A program made the translations under genes and the position numbers. A stretch of 64,000 nucleotides of DNA from Janthinobacterium sp. (GTDB lineage Bacteria > Pseudomonadota > Gammaproteobacteria > Burkholderiales > Burkholderiaceae_D). The stretch lies in contig PKWL01000069.1 in the NCBI GenBank assembly GCA_003133225.1, forward strand, positions 1-64,000, read 5' to 3'. Positions 27,301-36,915 of this stretch are shown here, piece by piece. Each line of letters opens with the position of its first letter. Position 1 is the first letter of the stretch. The notes under the pieces are model-generated. The model saw only the letters and a program-made list of their open reading frames with translations, ran no database searches and was not told where the DNA came from.

Positions 27301-29613
27301 AGCGACGCCTTTGGCGTGCCCGCATTGACCCAGATCGAAGCTCCCAGCCTATTGGCAAGCGCGCCGGGAGTGGCGTCGAACGCCGACACGGAACAACTGG
27401 ACGCGGATCTGCTGCCGGTCTTTCTGGAAGAGGGCAGCGACCTGTTGCCGCAGATCGGGCAGGCGCTACGCGCATGGCAGCAGGAGCCGGCCGACAGCGG
27501 CCATGCCCGCTCGCTGCTGCGCGTTTTGCACACGGTCAAGGGAAGCGCGCGCATGGCCGGCGCCATGCGTCTGGGCCAGCAAGTGCACGACATCGAGACC
27601 CACGTCGAAAACATGGTGCACGCGGGCAGCGCGACGGCGCACGCGTTCGACGCCTTGTTGGCCGAATACGACCACGCCTTGCTCTTGTTCGAGCAATTGC
27701 AGCTGCCGCTCGCCCTTCCGCCCGAGGACGCCGCCGTCGCCAGCGCTGCGCCGGCAGCGCTGCCGGCCGCGCCCGTCAGGGCGCCGATGGTGCGGGTGCG
27801 CGCCGATATCTTGGACCGCCTCGTCAGCGCGGCCGGCGAAGTGTCGATTTCGCGCTCGAAGCTGGAAAACGAAGTGGGCACCTTACGCTCCGTGCTATTC
27901 GATTTTTCAGAAAACGTGACCCGTTTGCGGCGCCAGTTGCGCGAGGTCGAGATGCAAGCCGAGTCGCAAATCGCCTCGCGCATGGCCATTTCCAGCGAGC
28001 GTGAATTTGATCCGCTCGAGTTCGACCGCTTTACGCGCCTGCAAGAATTGACGCGCATGATGGCCGAGAGCGTAGACGATGTCGCCTCCTTTCATGAGCA
28101 CCTAACGCGCAGCGTTGATCATGCCAGCGCCGACCTGGTGCTGCAGGCGCGCCTGACGCGCGACTTGCAGCGCGACTTGATGCGGGTGCGGATGGTGCCT
28201 TTCTCCAGCATCGGCGAGCGTTTGTTCCGCGTCGCGCGTCAAAGTGCGAAGGAGGTCGGCAAGCGCGTCAACCTCGATATTCGTGGCAGCACCGTCGAGA
28301 TTGACCGCAGCGTGCTTGAACGCATGGCCGCGCCATTCGAGCATTTGCTGCGCAACGCGATCGTGCATGGCATCGAGCCGCGCGCGCAGCGGGGCCTGGC
28401 CGGCAAAAACGACATCGGCGAATTGCTGGTGCAAATTAGCCAGCAAGGCAATGAAGTGGTGATCGAATTTAGCGACGACGGTGCCGGCCTTGATCTGGAA
28501 CGCATACGGGCCAAGGCGCTTAACTGCGGCTTGCTGGGGCCAGACCAGCAAATAAGCAGTGCGCAAGCGGCCGAGCTGATTTTCGAGCCGGGTTTTTCGA
28601 CCGCCGCCAGCTTGACCGAACTGGCCGGGCGCGGCGTCGGCATGGACATCGTGCGCTCCGAGGCGCAGGCGCTGGGCGGGCGCGTCGATACCGTCTCCCG
28701 GCCTGGGCAGGGCGTGCTCTTCACGATCCATCTGCCGCTGACGCTGGCGGTGACGCAAGTGGTGCTGTTGTCTAGCGGCGGCAAAATCTACGCGCTGCCG
28801 TCGATCCTCGTTGAGCAGGTGCTGCAAATGAAAGAAACGGCGCTGCGCGAAGCCGAGGCGGGCGGTTTTGTCCAGTCGCAGGGGCAGCAGGTGGCGCTGC
28901 ACTACCTGTCAACTCTGCTTGGCGACGCCCATGCGCTGGCGCCGAGTCAGCGCTCGTACCCGGTCATGCTGCTTAAAAGCGGCAACGACCGTCTGGCTCT
29001 GCAGGTCGATGAAGTGCTGGGCAACCGCGAGGTGGTGATCAAGAACATCGGTCCGCAACTGTCGCGCATGGTCGGCATTTGCGGCGCCACCGTGCTCGGT
29101 TCGGGCGCGATCGTGTTGCTTCTCGATCCGGTGGCGCTAAGCGATCATCTGCAACTGCATCCCACGCCGCACGCGCAGGTTGCCGCCGCCGCCGCTAGCG
29201 GGGAACGGGCCCAGCAGGTCGTCATGGTGGTGGATGACTCGCTGACGGTGCGCCGCGTGACCCAGCGCCTGCTCGAACGCGAAGGCTATCAGGTGCTTCT
29301 GGCGAAAGACGGCGTCGACGCCCTCGAGCAATTGCAAACCACCAGACCTTGCCTGATGCTAGTTGACATCGAGATGCCGCGCATGGATGGTTTTGACTTG
29401 ACCCGCAACGTGCGCGGCGACCTTCGCACGCGTGATATTCCGATCATCATGATCACGTCGCGCAGCGCCGACAAGCACCGCAACTACGCGTTAGAGCTCG
29501 GTGTGAACGCCTATTTTGGCAAGCCCTTCCAGGAGCCGGTTCTGCTGGCGGCCATCGCCAGCTTGCTCCATTCTGCGGCGCCGCTGGCCAAGGTTGGCGA
29601 CGGCTTGAACTGA
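24358..29613 (+). CDS. chpA: ChpA/PilL-type hybrid CheA histidine kinase with multiple Hpt domains
   Basis: A 1751-residue CheA-like hub of the Pil-Chp system. The order seen is an N-terminal helical region (1-600), three Hpt-like domains with candidate phosphoacceptors His649 (SFHTLKGSGRM), His829 (AAHTLTGTSGT) and His1058 (VLHTVKGSARM), a dimerisation region, the ATP-binding domain (LRNAIVHG near 1330, DDGAGLD, GRGVGMDIV), a CheW-like domain and a C-terminal receiver with Asp1626 and Asp1670. The second Hpt has Thr where the conserved Lys after HTL is expected. The protein is shorter than P. aeruginosa ChpA. Separate cheB/cheR-like genes are not seen nearby. Confidence 0.95.
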   Translation: MTTNDFPPTPLPDTGPLSWVIGEIRETLGRSKTALFQAGGRALEERATSLQHAKSHLHQAHGALQMVDIDGAALITEVAELALERFKDGTLDCSVEHAQTVANLYQALVEYLEELLSGAPSQPVRLFPYYRAVQEMLGADRIHPADLFFPNLAAPAAIALAVPTSAPNYPAWRQKFEKALLPFLKSGDPVAQRGHAGVLQEAITLVADAQQEAAARTFWCAMQSFAELVAGGALACSLNVKQLFGLINLQMRRLAQGTAALPEGMLRDALFFVAAVQQATPGAQQLRRAFRLDGQVPPDFERLRYGQQNPEALARAKQALAQAKASWDRQAATESDPALDSDFAPALARAAQETDTLKVVALSTLLRQLGRIAVRAGRSPSLDMEMATALLFSDYGLEQIRRLPDDFAANAETIGARLQALVDGQTPPAPAQWQGELSRQIEQDQTVAVLASEMNAGLRQVERVLDEYDGDPSKRPTLGQIDPLLHQLQGALSMLDQEPARRAALQVNEAVRRLAQSHADPVNDPKALDEIAQNIGALGFFVDMLGRNVNAARERFQFDEANGTFRAISFEKIAAADPVPVLDQEMVPAPGALPAPPAAATDAAVDAELLAIFIAEAQEVLSLVVATLAAPRSDGASQDNLTVLRRSFHTLKGSGRMVGLSQFADASAAVERVLNVWLSDGRPVTAPLLTLLDRAASDASLWVAELAAAGASGRSADALVEAALRVQHGAAFEMNEEVVGAVDELIVAKPELVAAPAPPSGNVIEFPSAPNPARDDNLKRVGELDISLPLYNIYLAETDELVRLLGQDFSEWRHEPQRPVSTEALHAAHTLTGTSGTVGFTALGELAHALETTIEECVPPAPALNEKQSGLLERVIERVRLMLQDFALGELAPAQPDLVAALRLLRAQLACAPAAAPPAPPEPGLWPAAAGALTGLDDLFTATYDSIVGPFAPVAPAAPVLEASPAGADGGAVGDAFDATLSDAFGVPALTQIEAPSLLASAPGVASNADTEQLDADLLPVFLEEGSDLLPQIGQALRAWQQEPADSGHARSLLRVLHTVKGSARMAGAMRLGQQVHDIETHVENMVHAGSATAHAFDALLAEYDHALLLFEQLQLPLALPPEDAAVASAAPAALPAAPVRAPMVRVRADILDRLVSAAGEVSISRSKLENEVGTLRSVLFDFSENVTRLRRQLREVEMQAESQIASRMAISSEREFDPLEFDRFTRLQELTRMMAESVDDVASFHEHLTRSVDHASADLVLQARLTRDLQRDLMRVRMVPFSSIGERLFRVARQSAKEVGKRVNLDIRGSTVEIDRSVLERMAAPFEHLLRNAIVHGIEPRAQRGLAGKNDIGELLVQISQQGNEVVIEFSDDGAGLDLERIRAKALNCGLLGPDQQISSAQAAELIFEPGFSTAASLTELAGRGVGMDIVRSEAQALGGRVDTVSRPGQGVLFTIHLPLTLAVTQVVLLSSGGKIYALPSILVEQVLQMKETALREAEAGGFVQSQGQQVALHYLSTLLGDAHALAPSQRSYPVMLLKSGNDRLALQVDEVLGNREVVIKNIGPQLSRMVGICGATVLGSGAIVLLLDPVALSDHLQLHPTPHAQVAAAAASGERAQQVVMVVDDSLTVRRVTQRLLEREGYQVLLAKDGVDALEQLQTTRPCLMLVDIEMPRMDGFDLTRNVRGDLRTRDIPIIMITSRSADKHRNYALELGVNAYFGKPFQEPVLLAAIASLLHSAAPLAKVGDGLN

Positions 29614-30987
29614 GGCGGCGCCCTGGCTTTTCCATCAGCCGTGTCCCGGGCTGCGCCCTCGTGGCAATCAGGGCCGCGCCCGTATATTTTTGGGCGCGGC
29701 GTCGTGCCAGGCGATCGGGCTGCGGGCAGTTCTGCCCTGGCCGAATATTTTGTGTCTGGCGCGGCATCTGCGAGAGCGGCCACGGCGCGTGGCTGGCCGC
29801 CCAAGGCCTTCAATGGCGGCCGGTAGCGCCCCATGAACGCGAACATCTGGCGCCCGCCCATCGCGCTGGCCCGGATAAGACTTTCGAAGCCAAGCGCGCC
29901 GTAGGCAACGGCGATGGCGCCGCGGCCAGCACGCGACTTGCCATGGCGATAGCACTGGGGGGCCCGCCTTGCATCCGTCTTAGCCAGAGCATTTTTAGCG
30001 CAGCTCAAAGAAAATGGCTTGCCCGACAGCGACAAAAACTCGCCTTGCTTAAAAATCACAAGGATCCTTGAAGTCGAACCATGGTCGAATGCGCGCAGTT
30101 CGCGGCGGCACCACAGATTTCATGAAGTTCATTGACGTGTTTGCGCTCAAAGCACGGGCGCATTTTCGTGCCTACCATCAGTCTTGGGCGGCGCGGGCTG
30201 CAGCAGGTGTCGCTAGCGGGCCAATTCATAGTAAACTGTCAGTACGTTCACAACAATGTGCCGTGCGACATCGGTCTGACCAGTTTCGAGCAGGCTCCCG
30301 AGCGGGGGCTGCGAAGAAGCGTGCCGGTCCCGACCAGGCTCGTGCAAAGGCGACGGGGCAAGGTTGAAATGCTTCCCATTTGCGCCCCGTCGCAAGACGC
30401 AAGCGGGGAGTCGGGGCCTTGGCCGGCTTAAAAGAGCAAATGTATAAAGGATGGGCAATGGCAGTTTTTGAACCCCGTAGGCAAGGCTGGCGCAGCGCGA
30501 TGCGCGGCCTGCGCCAGCGTGCCGCGCGCGTCCAGCCCAAGTCCAAGCGCAGCTCGGCTCCCGGCGGGCTTGCCAGCGCTAGCGCGAGCGCAAGGAAAAA
30601 GACCCACGTTTTCGATGCCAGCGGCGTGGACCAGGGGCCCACCAGGATCAAATGCAGCGGCTGCTGCGGGCGTGTGCGTGAGCGGGTATGCGCGCAGTTT
30701 GTCCATGGCGTCGGGAGCGGTGACGTGGCCACCGCCGCGCACGGCAAGGGCGTAGGGTTGGCGCATAGAGGACGGGCCAAGGTGCACTGCGCCGCGCCGG
30801 CAGCTTCCATATCGAGTCGTCCCAGGGGGCCGATCAAGGAATCAGCCGCATGGTTTTTCACGCTGATCCAAAGAAACGACGGCGATCGCTATTTAACGAC
30901 CGGGAAAGAGCAACTTCCCGCTTTCCTCCCACAACCAGATCGGATGCATCGTCCGGGCTTGTCGTTGCGGTATCCATCGGAGATTTG
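29614..30987. other. Stretch of 1.37 kb without a recognisable gene
   Basis: Open frames of 100-210 codons occur on both strands but all have low-complexity, Arg/Ala-rich translations that look like non-coding GC-rich frames. I see no protein motif in them. A strong perfect hairpin is at 29671-29700 (nine-base-pair stem of GC-rich sequence, loop including five T) about 60 bases after chpA and may act as its transcription end, though no T-run follows. The last 100 bases should contain the yqgE promoter. Confidence 0.5.
29671..29700 (+). terminator. GC-rich hairpin downstream of chpA
   Basis: Inverted repeat of nine bases (gccgcgccc and gggcgcggc) around a T-rich loop, about 60 bases after the chpA stop. 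It is not followed by a T-run, so it could be a pausing or RNA-stabilising element and not a simple terminator. Confidence 0.4.
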
Positions 30988-31647
30988 ATGAAGAAAAGCA
31001 AAGTCGGAAAAACTCCACCTATGCCGGGGCTTTTACCGGACCCGTCTGAGCTGTTGGAGCCCCCGGAGGCCAAGGGAATGCGTGCGCTCAATTTGGCCAA
31101 TCATTTCCTAATCGCCATGCCGTCGATGCAAGATCCCGTCTTCGGCGGCTCGGTCGTGTATATCTGCGAGCACAACGAGAACGGCGTGCTGGGTGTGGTC
31201 ATCAACAAACCCACCGACATGACGATGCAAATCCTGTTCGAGCGGATCGACCTTGAACTGGCGGCCGGGCTAGATACGCCCATCGTCAATGAGCCCATCA
31301 TGTTCGGCGGCCCGGTGCAAGATGACCGCGGCTTTGTACTGCACACGCCGGGCGCCTCTTATTCGTCCTCGTTGATGGTCACCGACGAGATCGCATTTAC
31401 CACTTCAATTGACGTGCTAGAAGCGGTCGCCAATGGTGCCGGCCCCCAGCGTTTGCTAGTTAGCATCGGCTATTCAGGCTGGAGCCCGGGCCAGCTGGAA
31501 GACGAAATCAGCCGTAATGGCTGGCTCACGGTCGGCGCCGATGCCAGCATCTTGTTCGATCTGCCGATCGAAAAACGCAACGTTGCCGCGATGAAATTGC
31601 TCGGCATCGATCCCCTCATGCTCACTTCCGACGTGGGGCACGCATAA
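30988..31647 (+). CDS. yqgE: YqgE/AlgH family protein
   Basis: A 219-residue UPF0301 (YqgE/AlgH) protein. Family marks are LANHFLIAMPSMQDPVFGGSVVYICEHNENGVLGVVINKP, MFGGPVQDDRGFVLH, and IGYSGWSPGQLEDEI. The role is unclear; AlgH was linked to alginate regulation and the gene is often beside ruvX. ATG 30988 follows GGAG and is preferred; the same frame is open further upstream from 30850. It is 1 base from the ruvX GTG. Confidence 0.94.
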   Translation: MKKSKVGKTPPMPGLLPDPSELLEPPEAKGMRALNLANHFLIAMPSMQDPVFGGSVVYICEHNENGVLGVVINKPTDMTMQILFERIDLELAAGLDTPIVNEPIMFGGPVQDDRGFVLHTPGASYSSSLMVTDEIAFTTSIDVLEAVANGAGPQRLLVSIGYSGWSPGQLEDEISRNGWLTVGADASILFDLPIEKRNVAAMKLLGIDPLMLTSDVGHA

Positions 31648-31648
31648 G

Positions 31649-32056
31649 GTGGCGGCCGACATCATCGACACCGTGGTGGCCTTCGATTTTGGTTTGAAAC
31701 GCATCGGCGTGGCGCTCGGCAATACCCTGCTTTGCCAGGCCCGGCCGCTAAAAGTCATCGCGGCCAGTGCCAACGATGTCAAGTTCGCCGAAGTCAAGGC
31801 GCTCCTAGATGAGTGGCGCCCGGCGCGCCTGGTGGTCGGTCTGCCTTTCCATCCGGATGGGGCCGAGCACGACATGACCTTGCGCTGCCGCCGCTTCGCC
31901 AATCAGTTGCACGGACGCTTCAACTTGCCCGTCGTGCTAGTCGACGAGCGGTATTCATCGGCCGTCATCGCATCCAAACGCGGCGCTGTCATCGATGCTG
32001 TGGCCGCCTCCATCATTTTGCAACAATATTTTGACGATCATGCCCAATCCAACTAA
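31649..32056 (+). CDS. ruvX: Putative Holliday junction resolvase / pre-16S rRNA nuclease
   Basis: A 135-residue RNase H-fold nuclease (YqgF/RuvX). The acidic core starts at AFDFGLKRIGVALGN, followed by ARLVVGLPFHPDGAEHDMT and LVDERYSS, and the last acidic residue is in the VIDAVAASIILQQYFD helix. In E. coli YqgF matures the 5' end of 16S rRNA. It starts with GTG and overlaps pyrR by 17 bases. Confidence 0.93.
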   Translation: MAADIIDTVVAFDFGLKRIGVALGNTLLCQARPLKVIAASANDVKFAEVKALLDEWRPARLVVGLPFHPDGAEHDMTLRCRRFANQLHGRFNLPVVLVDERYSSAVIASKRGAVIDAVAASIILQQYFDDHAQSN

Positions 32057-32561
32057 ATTCAATTATGATGCGGAGGCGCTGTACGCGACCTTGCTTGAAC
32101 AAGTGTCTTGCGGCCTAGCCGGTGCGCACGACGTGGCCATCGTTGGCATCCATTCCGGCGGCGCCTGGCTGGCCGATCGCCTCGCCAGCGAGCTTGGCTT
32201 GACCGCGCGACTGGGCTTCATCGACGTGTCTTTCTATCGCGATGATTTCGCCCAGAAAGGCTTGCATGCCGCCGTCAAACCGAGCCAGATCGGCTTCGTT
32301 GTCGATGGCGCCACCATCTTGCTCGTTGACGACGTGCTCTACACGGGGCGCACGACGCGCGCCGCGATCAACGAGCTGTTCGATTATGGCCGTCCGGCCA
32401 AGATCATGCTGGCCGCGCTGGTCGATCGCGGTGGGCGCGAGTTGCCGATCGCGGCCGACTTCGTCGCCGCCACCGTGCGTCTGGATGCCGGGCAAGGTCT
32501 CGTGTTGCAGCGCGCAGATGATGGACAATTTACGCTCACCATAGAAAACGACCATGCTTAA
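32040..32561 (+). CDS. pyrR: PyrR bifunctional regulator / uracil phosphoribosyltransferase
   Basis: A 173-residue phosphoribosyltransferase-fold protein with the PRPP loop [21 protein letters not shown] near residues 98-116, and the flexible [13 protein letters not shown] segment typical of PyrR. In Gram-positives PyrR attenuates pyr mRNA; in proteobacteria its regulatory role is less clear. It is directly before pyrB with an eight-base overlap, fitting a pyr regulator or salvage enzyme. Confidence 0.94.
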   Translation: MPNPTKFNYDAEALYATLLEQVSCGLAGAHDVAIVGIHSGGAWLADRLASELGLTARLGFIDVSFYRDDFAQKGLHAAVKPSQIGFVVDGATILLVDDVLYTGRTTRAAINELFDYGRPAKIMLAALVDRGGRELPIAADFVAATVRLDAGQGLVLQRADDGQFTLTIENDHA

Positions 32562-33519
32562 TCCGCAATTGAATAAAGACGGCGAGCTCCAGCATTTGTT
32601 GACGATCGAGGGTTTGCCGAAATCCATCGTCAACCATATCTTGGACACCGCATCCTCCTTTGTCAGTATTTCCGACCGCGACGTCAAGAAAGTGCCGCTG
32701 ATGCGCGGCAAAAGCGTTTTCAATCTGTTTTTTGAAAACTCCACGCGCACCCGCACCACTTTCGAGATCGCCTCCAAGCGACTATCGGCCGACGTGATCA
32801 ACTTGAACATTTCGGCCTCGTCGGCGAGCAAGGGCGAGTCCTTGCTCGACACCGTCGACAATCTGACGGCGATGCACGCGGACATGTTCGTGGTGCGTCA
32901 CTCACAGTCGGGCGCGTCGCACCTGATTGCCAAACACTTGAACGACACCAAGCAGTCCCATGTGCATGTGGTGAATGCCGGCGACGGCCGCCACGCGCAC
33001 CCGACCCAGGGCTTGCTTGACATGTATACGATCCGCCACTACAAGGGCGATTTCACGAATCTGACCGTGGCCATCGTGGGCGACATCTTGCATAGCCGAG
33101 TGGCGCGTTCCGATATTCATGCGCTGACCACCTTGGGCGTGCCGGAAGTGCGCGCCATCGGTCCGCTCACCTTGCTGCCGGGCGGCCTGGAACAGATGGG
33201 CGTGCGCGTGTTTACCGATATCAATGAAGGCTTGAAAGGTGCGGATGTGATCATTATGCTGCGCCTGCAAAGCGAGCGCATGAGTGGTGCCTTGCTGCCT
33301 TCGGCCCAGGAATTTTTCAAGAGCTACGGCTTGACGCCCGAGCGCTTGGCGCTGGCCAAGAGCGATGCCATCGTGATGCACCCGGGGCCATTGAACCGCG
33401 GCGTGGAAATCGATTCGGCGGTGGCGGACGGCCCGCAAGCGGTGATCTTGCCGCAAGTGACATTCGGGATCGCGGTACGAATGGCAGTGATGAGCATGTT
33501 GGCAGGAAATCAAAGATGA
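32554..33519 (+). CDS. pyrB: Aspartate carbamoyltransferase catalytic subunit
   Basis: Joins carbamoyl phosphate and aspartate in pyrimidine synthesis. The 321-residue protein shows the carbamoyl-phosphate motif [19 protein letters not shown], the [12 protein letters not shown] loop with the active-site Ser/Lys, [20 protein letters not shown], and the [12 protein letters not shown]-terminal motif. No pyrI is present. It is followed with a four-base overlap by a dihydroorotase-like gene, as in the class A ATCase arrangement. Confidence 0.98.
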   Translation: MLNPQLNKDGELQHLLTIEGLPKSIVNHILDTASSFVSISDRDVKKVPLMRGKSVFNLFFENSTRTRTTFEIASKRLSADVINLNISASSASKGESLLDTVDNLTAMHADMFVVRHSQSGASHLIAKHLNDTKQSHVHVVNAGDGRHAHPTQGLLDMYTIRHYKGDFTNLTVAIVGDILHSRVARSDIHALTTLGVPEVRAIGPLTLLPGGLEQMGVRVFTDINEGLKGADVIIMLRLQSERMSGALLPSAQEFFKSYGLTPERLALAKSDAIVMHPGPLNRGVEIDSAVADGPQAVILPQVTFGIAVRMAVMSMLAGNQR

Positions 33520-34835
33520 AAATTCATATCAAGAACGGCCATTTGATCGACCCGGCCAACGCTATCGATGCCTTGCGGGACGTGTTTATCGAGAACGGAA
33601 CAGTGCTCGCGGTGTCCGCGCCGGGCCAGATCCCGTCCGGCTTTGTCGCCAGCCGCACCATCGATGCGGCTGGCCTCATCGTCGCGCCCGGCTTTGTCGA
33701 TTTGTCGGCGCGCCTGCGCGAGCCGGGCTACGAATACAAGGCGACGCTCGAATCAGAATTGCAGGCCGCCATGCAAGGCGGCGTCACCAGCTTGATCTGT
33801 CCGCCCGACACGGATCCCGTTCTCGACGAGCCGGGCCTGGTGGAAATGCTGAAACACCGAGCCAAGACGCTAAATCTTGCCCATGTGCATCCATTAGGCG
33901 CGTTGACGGTCGGCCTGAAGGGGGGCGCCCTAACCGAGATGGCTGAGCTAACCGAGGCCGGCTGCATCGGTTTTTCACAAGCCGACGAGCCCATCGAGGA
34001 CACCAACGTGCTGTGGCGCGCGATGCAATACGCGAAGACCTTCGGCTATACGGTCTGGCTGCGCCCACAGGACGCGTTTATCGGTCGCGGCGGCATCGCC
34101 CATAGCGGGCCGCTGGCCTCGCGTCTCGGCTTGGCCGGCATGCCCGTGATGTCCGAGACGATCGCGTTGCACACGATCTTCGAACTGATACGCGCCACTG
34201 GCACCCGCGTGCACCTGTGCCGCATGTCCTCGGGTGCGGGTCTTGAACTGGTGCGCGCGGCCAAAAAGGAAGGATTGCCGGTCACCTGCGACGTGGGCGC
34301 CCACCACATTCACCTGACCGATGGCGATATCGGTTTTTTCGATTCAAACGCACGTCTGACGCCGCCACTGCGCAGTCAGCGCGACCGCGATGCAATCCGT
34401 CATGCCTTGTTCGATGGCACCATCGACGCCCTGTGCTCGGATCATACCCCGGTCGATGATGATGAAAAACTGCTGCCGTTCGGCGAAGCGTCACCCGGCG
34501 CCACTGGCCTGGAATTGCTGCTGTCGCTGGCCTTGAAATGGGCCAGCGACTACGCCGCCAGCCAGCACGGGGCCGACGGCGTCCGGCCCCTGGTGCGCGC
34601 GATCGCCAAGATCACCTCGGGTGCGGCGCAGGTGGCCGGTTTGGCTGCCGGCCGGCTAACGCCGGGCAGCGTAGCCGACGTGTGCCTGTTCGATCCGGCC
34701 GCACGCTGGACCGTGACCGCTGCCGCACTGGCCAGCCAGGGCAAGCATACCCCTTTCCTCGGTTACGAGCTGGCCGGGCAGGTCATGGCGACCATCGTCG
34801 CCGGCCAAATCGCCTACCAGCGCGCAGCGGTGTGA
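33516..34835 (+). CDS. Dihydroorotase-like protein, probably non-catalytic (PyrC')
   Basis: A 439-residue amidohydrolase-fold protein of the type I dihydroorotase family. The metal-binding HxH of active enzymes (DLHVHLREPG) reads [10 protein letters not shown] here, so Ser64 and Arg66 replace both histidines. The canonical carboxylated-Lys/His environment is also altered (WLRPQD). Asp309 in SDHTP and the general fold remain. In Pseudomonas an inactive PyrC' forms a complex with PyrB and is needed for its stability, with true PyrC encoded elsewhere. The overlap with pyrB fits the same role here. Catalytic activity is unlikely. Confidence 0.92.
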   Translation: MKIHIKNGHLIDPANAIDALRDVFIENGTVLAVSAPGQIPSGFVASRTIDAAGLIVAPGFVDLSARLREPGYEYKATLESELQAAMQGGVTSLICPPDTDPVLDEPGLVEMLKHRAKTLNLAHVHPLGALTVGLKGGALTEMAELTEAGCIGFSQADEPIEDTNVLWRAMQYAKTFGYTVWLRPQDAFIGRGGIAHSGPLASRLGLAGMPVMSETIALHTIFELIRATGTRVHLCRMSSGAGLELVRAAKKEGLPVTCDVGAHHIHLTDGDIGFFDSNARLTPPLRSQRDRDAIRHALFDGTIDALCSDHTPVDDDEKLLPFGEASPGATGLELLLSLALKWASDYAASQHGADGVRPLVRAIAKITSGAAQVAGLAAGRLTPGSVADVCLFDPAARWTVTAAALASQGKHTPFLGYELAGQVMATIVAGQIAYQRAAV

Positions 34836-34836
34836 C

Positions 34837-35577
34837 TTGAACCTGTTGCTTGTTTTTCGCCTGCTGCGGGTGACGCTGCATCTTTTTTCCGGCGGCGTGA
34901 CCTGTGCGCTCCTGTTTCCATGGCTGGGCGGCGCGGCGCGCGATCGCCACATCGGGCGCTGGTCGCGCCAATTGCTGGGCATGTGCGGGGTCAAGCTCGA
35001 ACAGACGCCGGGCGCCCCTCCCGTCTTGGCGGGCGCCATGGTGATTGCCAATCACGTGTCTTGGCTGGATATTTTCGTCATCAACGCCGTGCATCCATGC
35101 CGCTTCGTGGCCAAGGCTGAAATCCGGGACTGGCCGATGATGGGCTGGCTGGCCGAAAAGGCGGGCACCGTGTTCATCGCGCGCGCTCACAGGCGCGAGC
35201 TGCAACAACTTTTCAAGCAATTGGTGAGGCGCCTGCATGCCGGCCAGCGCATCGCCTTCTTCCCGGAAGGCACGACGGCGCTGCCGGGCACCTTATTGCC
35301 GTTTCATGCCAACCTGTTCGAGGCCGCCATCGATGCGGGCGTGCCGGTGCAGGCGTTTGCGCTGTCTTACGTCGATCACCAGGGACAGGCGCATAAGGCG
35401 GTCGAGTATGTCGGCGACACCAGTTTTGCCTGGAGCATCATGGCGATCTTGGGCGGCAGCCCGGTGACGGCCCGGCTGCGCTGCCTGCCCGCCATCGCGA
35501 CCGAAGGCGCACACCGGCGCGACGTCGCGCAAGCTTCGCGCCGCGCCATCGCCGCCGCGCTCGGGCTCGCCGTTTAG
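34837..35577 (+). CDS. PlsC-type lysophospholipid acyltransferase
   Basis: A 246-residue membrane-associated acyltransferase. It has two N-terminal hydrophobic stretches, the HX4D catalytic box [10 protein letters not shown] (His73, Asp78), and the FPEGTTA substrate motif near residue 147. It is likely to acylate lysophosphatidate or a related lipid. It starts with TTG at 34837, immediately after the dihydroorotase-like stop. No better ATG is seen upstream, although the start is less certain than most. A second PlsC paralogue is at 41537-42277. Confidence 0.87.
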   Translation: MNLLLVFRLLRVTLHLFSGGVTCALLFPWLGGAARDRHIGRWSRQLLGMCGVKLEQTPGAPPVLAGAMVIANHVSWLDIFVINAVHPCRFVAKAEIRDWPMMGWLAEKAGTVFIARAHRRELQQLFKQLVRRLHAGQRIAFFPEGTTALPGTLLPFHANLFEAAIDAGVPVQAFALSYVDHQGQAHKAVEYVGDTSFAWSIMAILGGSPVTARLRCLPAIATEGAHRRDVAQASRRAIAAALGLAV

Positions 35578-36428
35578 TCCGGCCCTTTCTTGCCCTCGTG
35601 CTGCTGGTAGGGGGGACATGCCACTTGGAGCAGGGCGCCGTCTTGCAGGCAGACGGCGGACAGCTGTCCACCCCAGACGCAGCCGGTATCGAGGCCGATC
35701 AGTTTCGGGCGCACCGTTAGCCCCAGCGCCGACCAGTGGCCAAAGACGACCGGGTCGCGGGCGCTCTGGCGCCCCGGCACCTCGAACCAGGGCATCAGGC
35801 CGGCAAGGTGGCCGGCGCTCGCGCCTTCTTTCATCTTGAAATCCATCACCCCGTCGCGCGTGCAAAAACGCAGGCGGGTCAAGGCATTGACGATGCAACG
35901 CAGGCGCTCGGCGCCGCGCAGGGCATCGTCCCACGCGTTGGGCAAGTTGCCGTACATCTGACGCAGGAAATCGACCCAGTTTGGGCCGCGCAGCATGGTT
36001 TCGACTTCGTGCGCCAGCTCCAGCGTGCGCTCGACGCTCCATTGCGGCAGCACGCCGGCATGGACGAGCAGATGCCCGTCTTGCCAGATGGCCAATGGGC
36101 GCCGGCGCAACCAGTCGATCAGCTCGTCGCGATCGGGTGCGCCCAAGATGTCGCCGAGCGTGTCCGATTTGTGAGACGGGCGGATGCCATGGACGACGGC
36201 TAGCAGGTGCAAGTCATGGTTGCCTAGCACGCTATCGACCTTGCCCGGGTTGGCCAGGGCCAAGTCGCGCACGTGACGCAGTGTGGCTAGCGATTGCGGT
36301 CCGCGATTGATCAGGTCGCCAGCGAAGAGGATGGTCGGCGCCACAGCGCCGCTAGCTGTGATGCGTTCGAGCAAAGACATCATTTGCTCGTGGCAGCCCT
36401 GCAAGTCGCCAATGACAAAGGTCTTCAT
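35574..36428 (-). CDS. apaH: Symmetrical bis(5'-nucleosyl)-tetraphosphatase
   Basis: ApaH hydrolyses Ap4A to two ADP. The 284-residue metallophosphatase shows [17 protein letters not shown] (first metal motif), [27 protein letters not shown] and VFGHWSALG near 225. ATG 36428 begins [12 protein letters not shown] and excludes 27 residues of an upstream extension. It converges on the plsC-type gene, overlapping its end by four bases. Confidence 0.97.
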   Translation of the reverse strand: MKTFVIGDLQGCHEQMMSLLERITASGAVAPTILFAGDLINRGPQSLATLRHVRDLALANPGKVDSVLGNHDLHLLAVVHGIRPSHKSDTLGDILGAPDRDELIDWLRRRPLAIWQDGHLLVHAGVLPQWSVERTLELAHEVETMLRGPNWVDFLRQMYGNLPNAWDDALRGAERLRCIVNALTRLRFCTRDGVMDFKMKEGASAGHLAGLMPWFEVPGRQSARDPVVFGHWSALGLTVRPKLIGLDTGCVWGGQLSAVCLQDGALLQVACPPYQQHEGKKGPD

Positions 36429-36915
36429 CCGATGCTGCTCCGGCAAGTTGAATTTGAACCTCTGTCCGCGCATTCCGGCCAGGCGCACTGCAGCATCTTG
36501 GAAGCGCACGCTCTGCAGGCAAATAATCGGGAACTTCTCATCATGATCCAGTCAATTTCGTGGGGGCCAACCAGTATGCCAGCCTTCAGGCAAAATTCAA
36601 GTTTTTTGCCAGGCCGCGCCGTATACGGTGGCGTGCACCAGTTCTGGCGCCTGCCTTGGTCGATCCAGCGGGCACTTTGGTCAACATGGCGCGTCTGTGC
36701 GCGCTGCGCGCCTTCGAGGCCGGGAGGCGATTCGTCACCAGCACGAACTGTTTCTACGCGTATAATTTGCTGTTGTCCTAGCTTGCTCCAGAAAACTCCT
36801 GAAGTTGCAGGCCTAACACCCTAATTTTAAAAACCGACGACGGCCGGCCGTATCGCGGCATGCCCCGCGCCGATCCGCCTGCAGCACAGGACGCGCCCGT
36901 CCCCTGAAAAAAATT
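36429..36915. other. Intergenic stretch, no recognised gene
   Basis: The 487 bases between divergent apaH and the phosphomannomutase gene contain open frames up to 73 codons on the plus strand, with no motif that I recognise. It should hold both promoters. A frame at 36560-36781 that ends NCFYAYNLLLS could be a relic, but nothing supports expression. Confidence 0.4.

Noticed and set aside
29511-30059. 182-codon minus-strand frame overlapping the end of chpA
   Set aside because: It overlaps the receiver domain of chpA in antisense and lacks any recognisable motif.
30226-30861. 211-codon minus-strand open frame between chpA and yqgE
   Set aside because: The translation has no family motif, no ribosome binding site was found, and equally long frames are open on the other strand.
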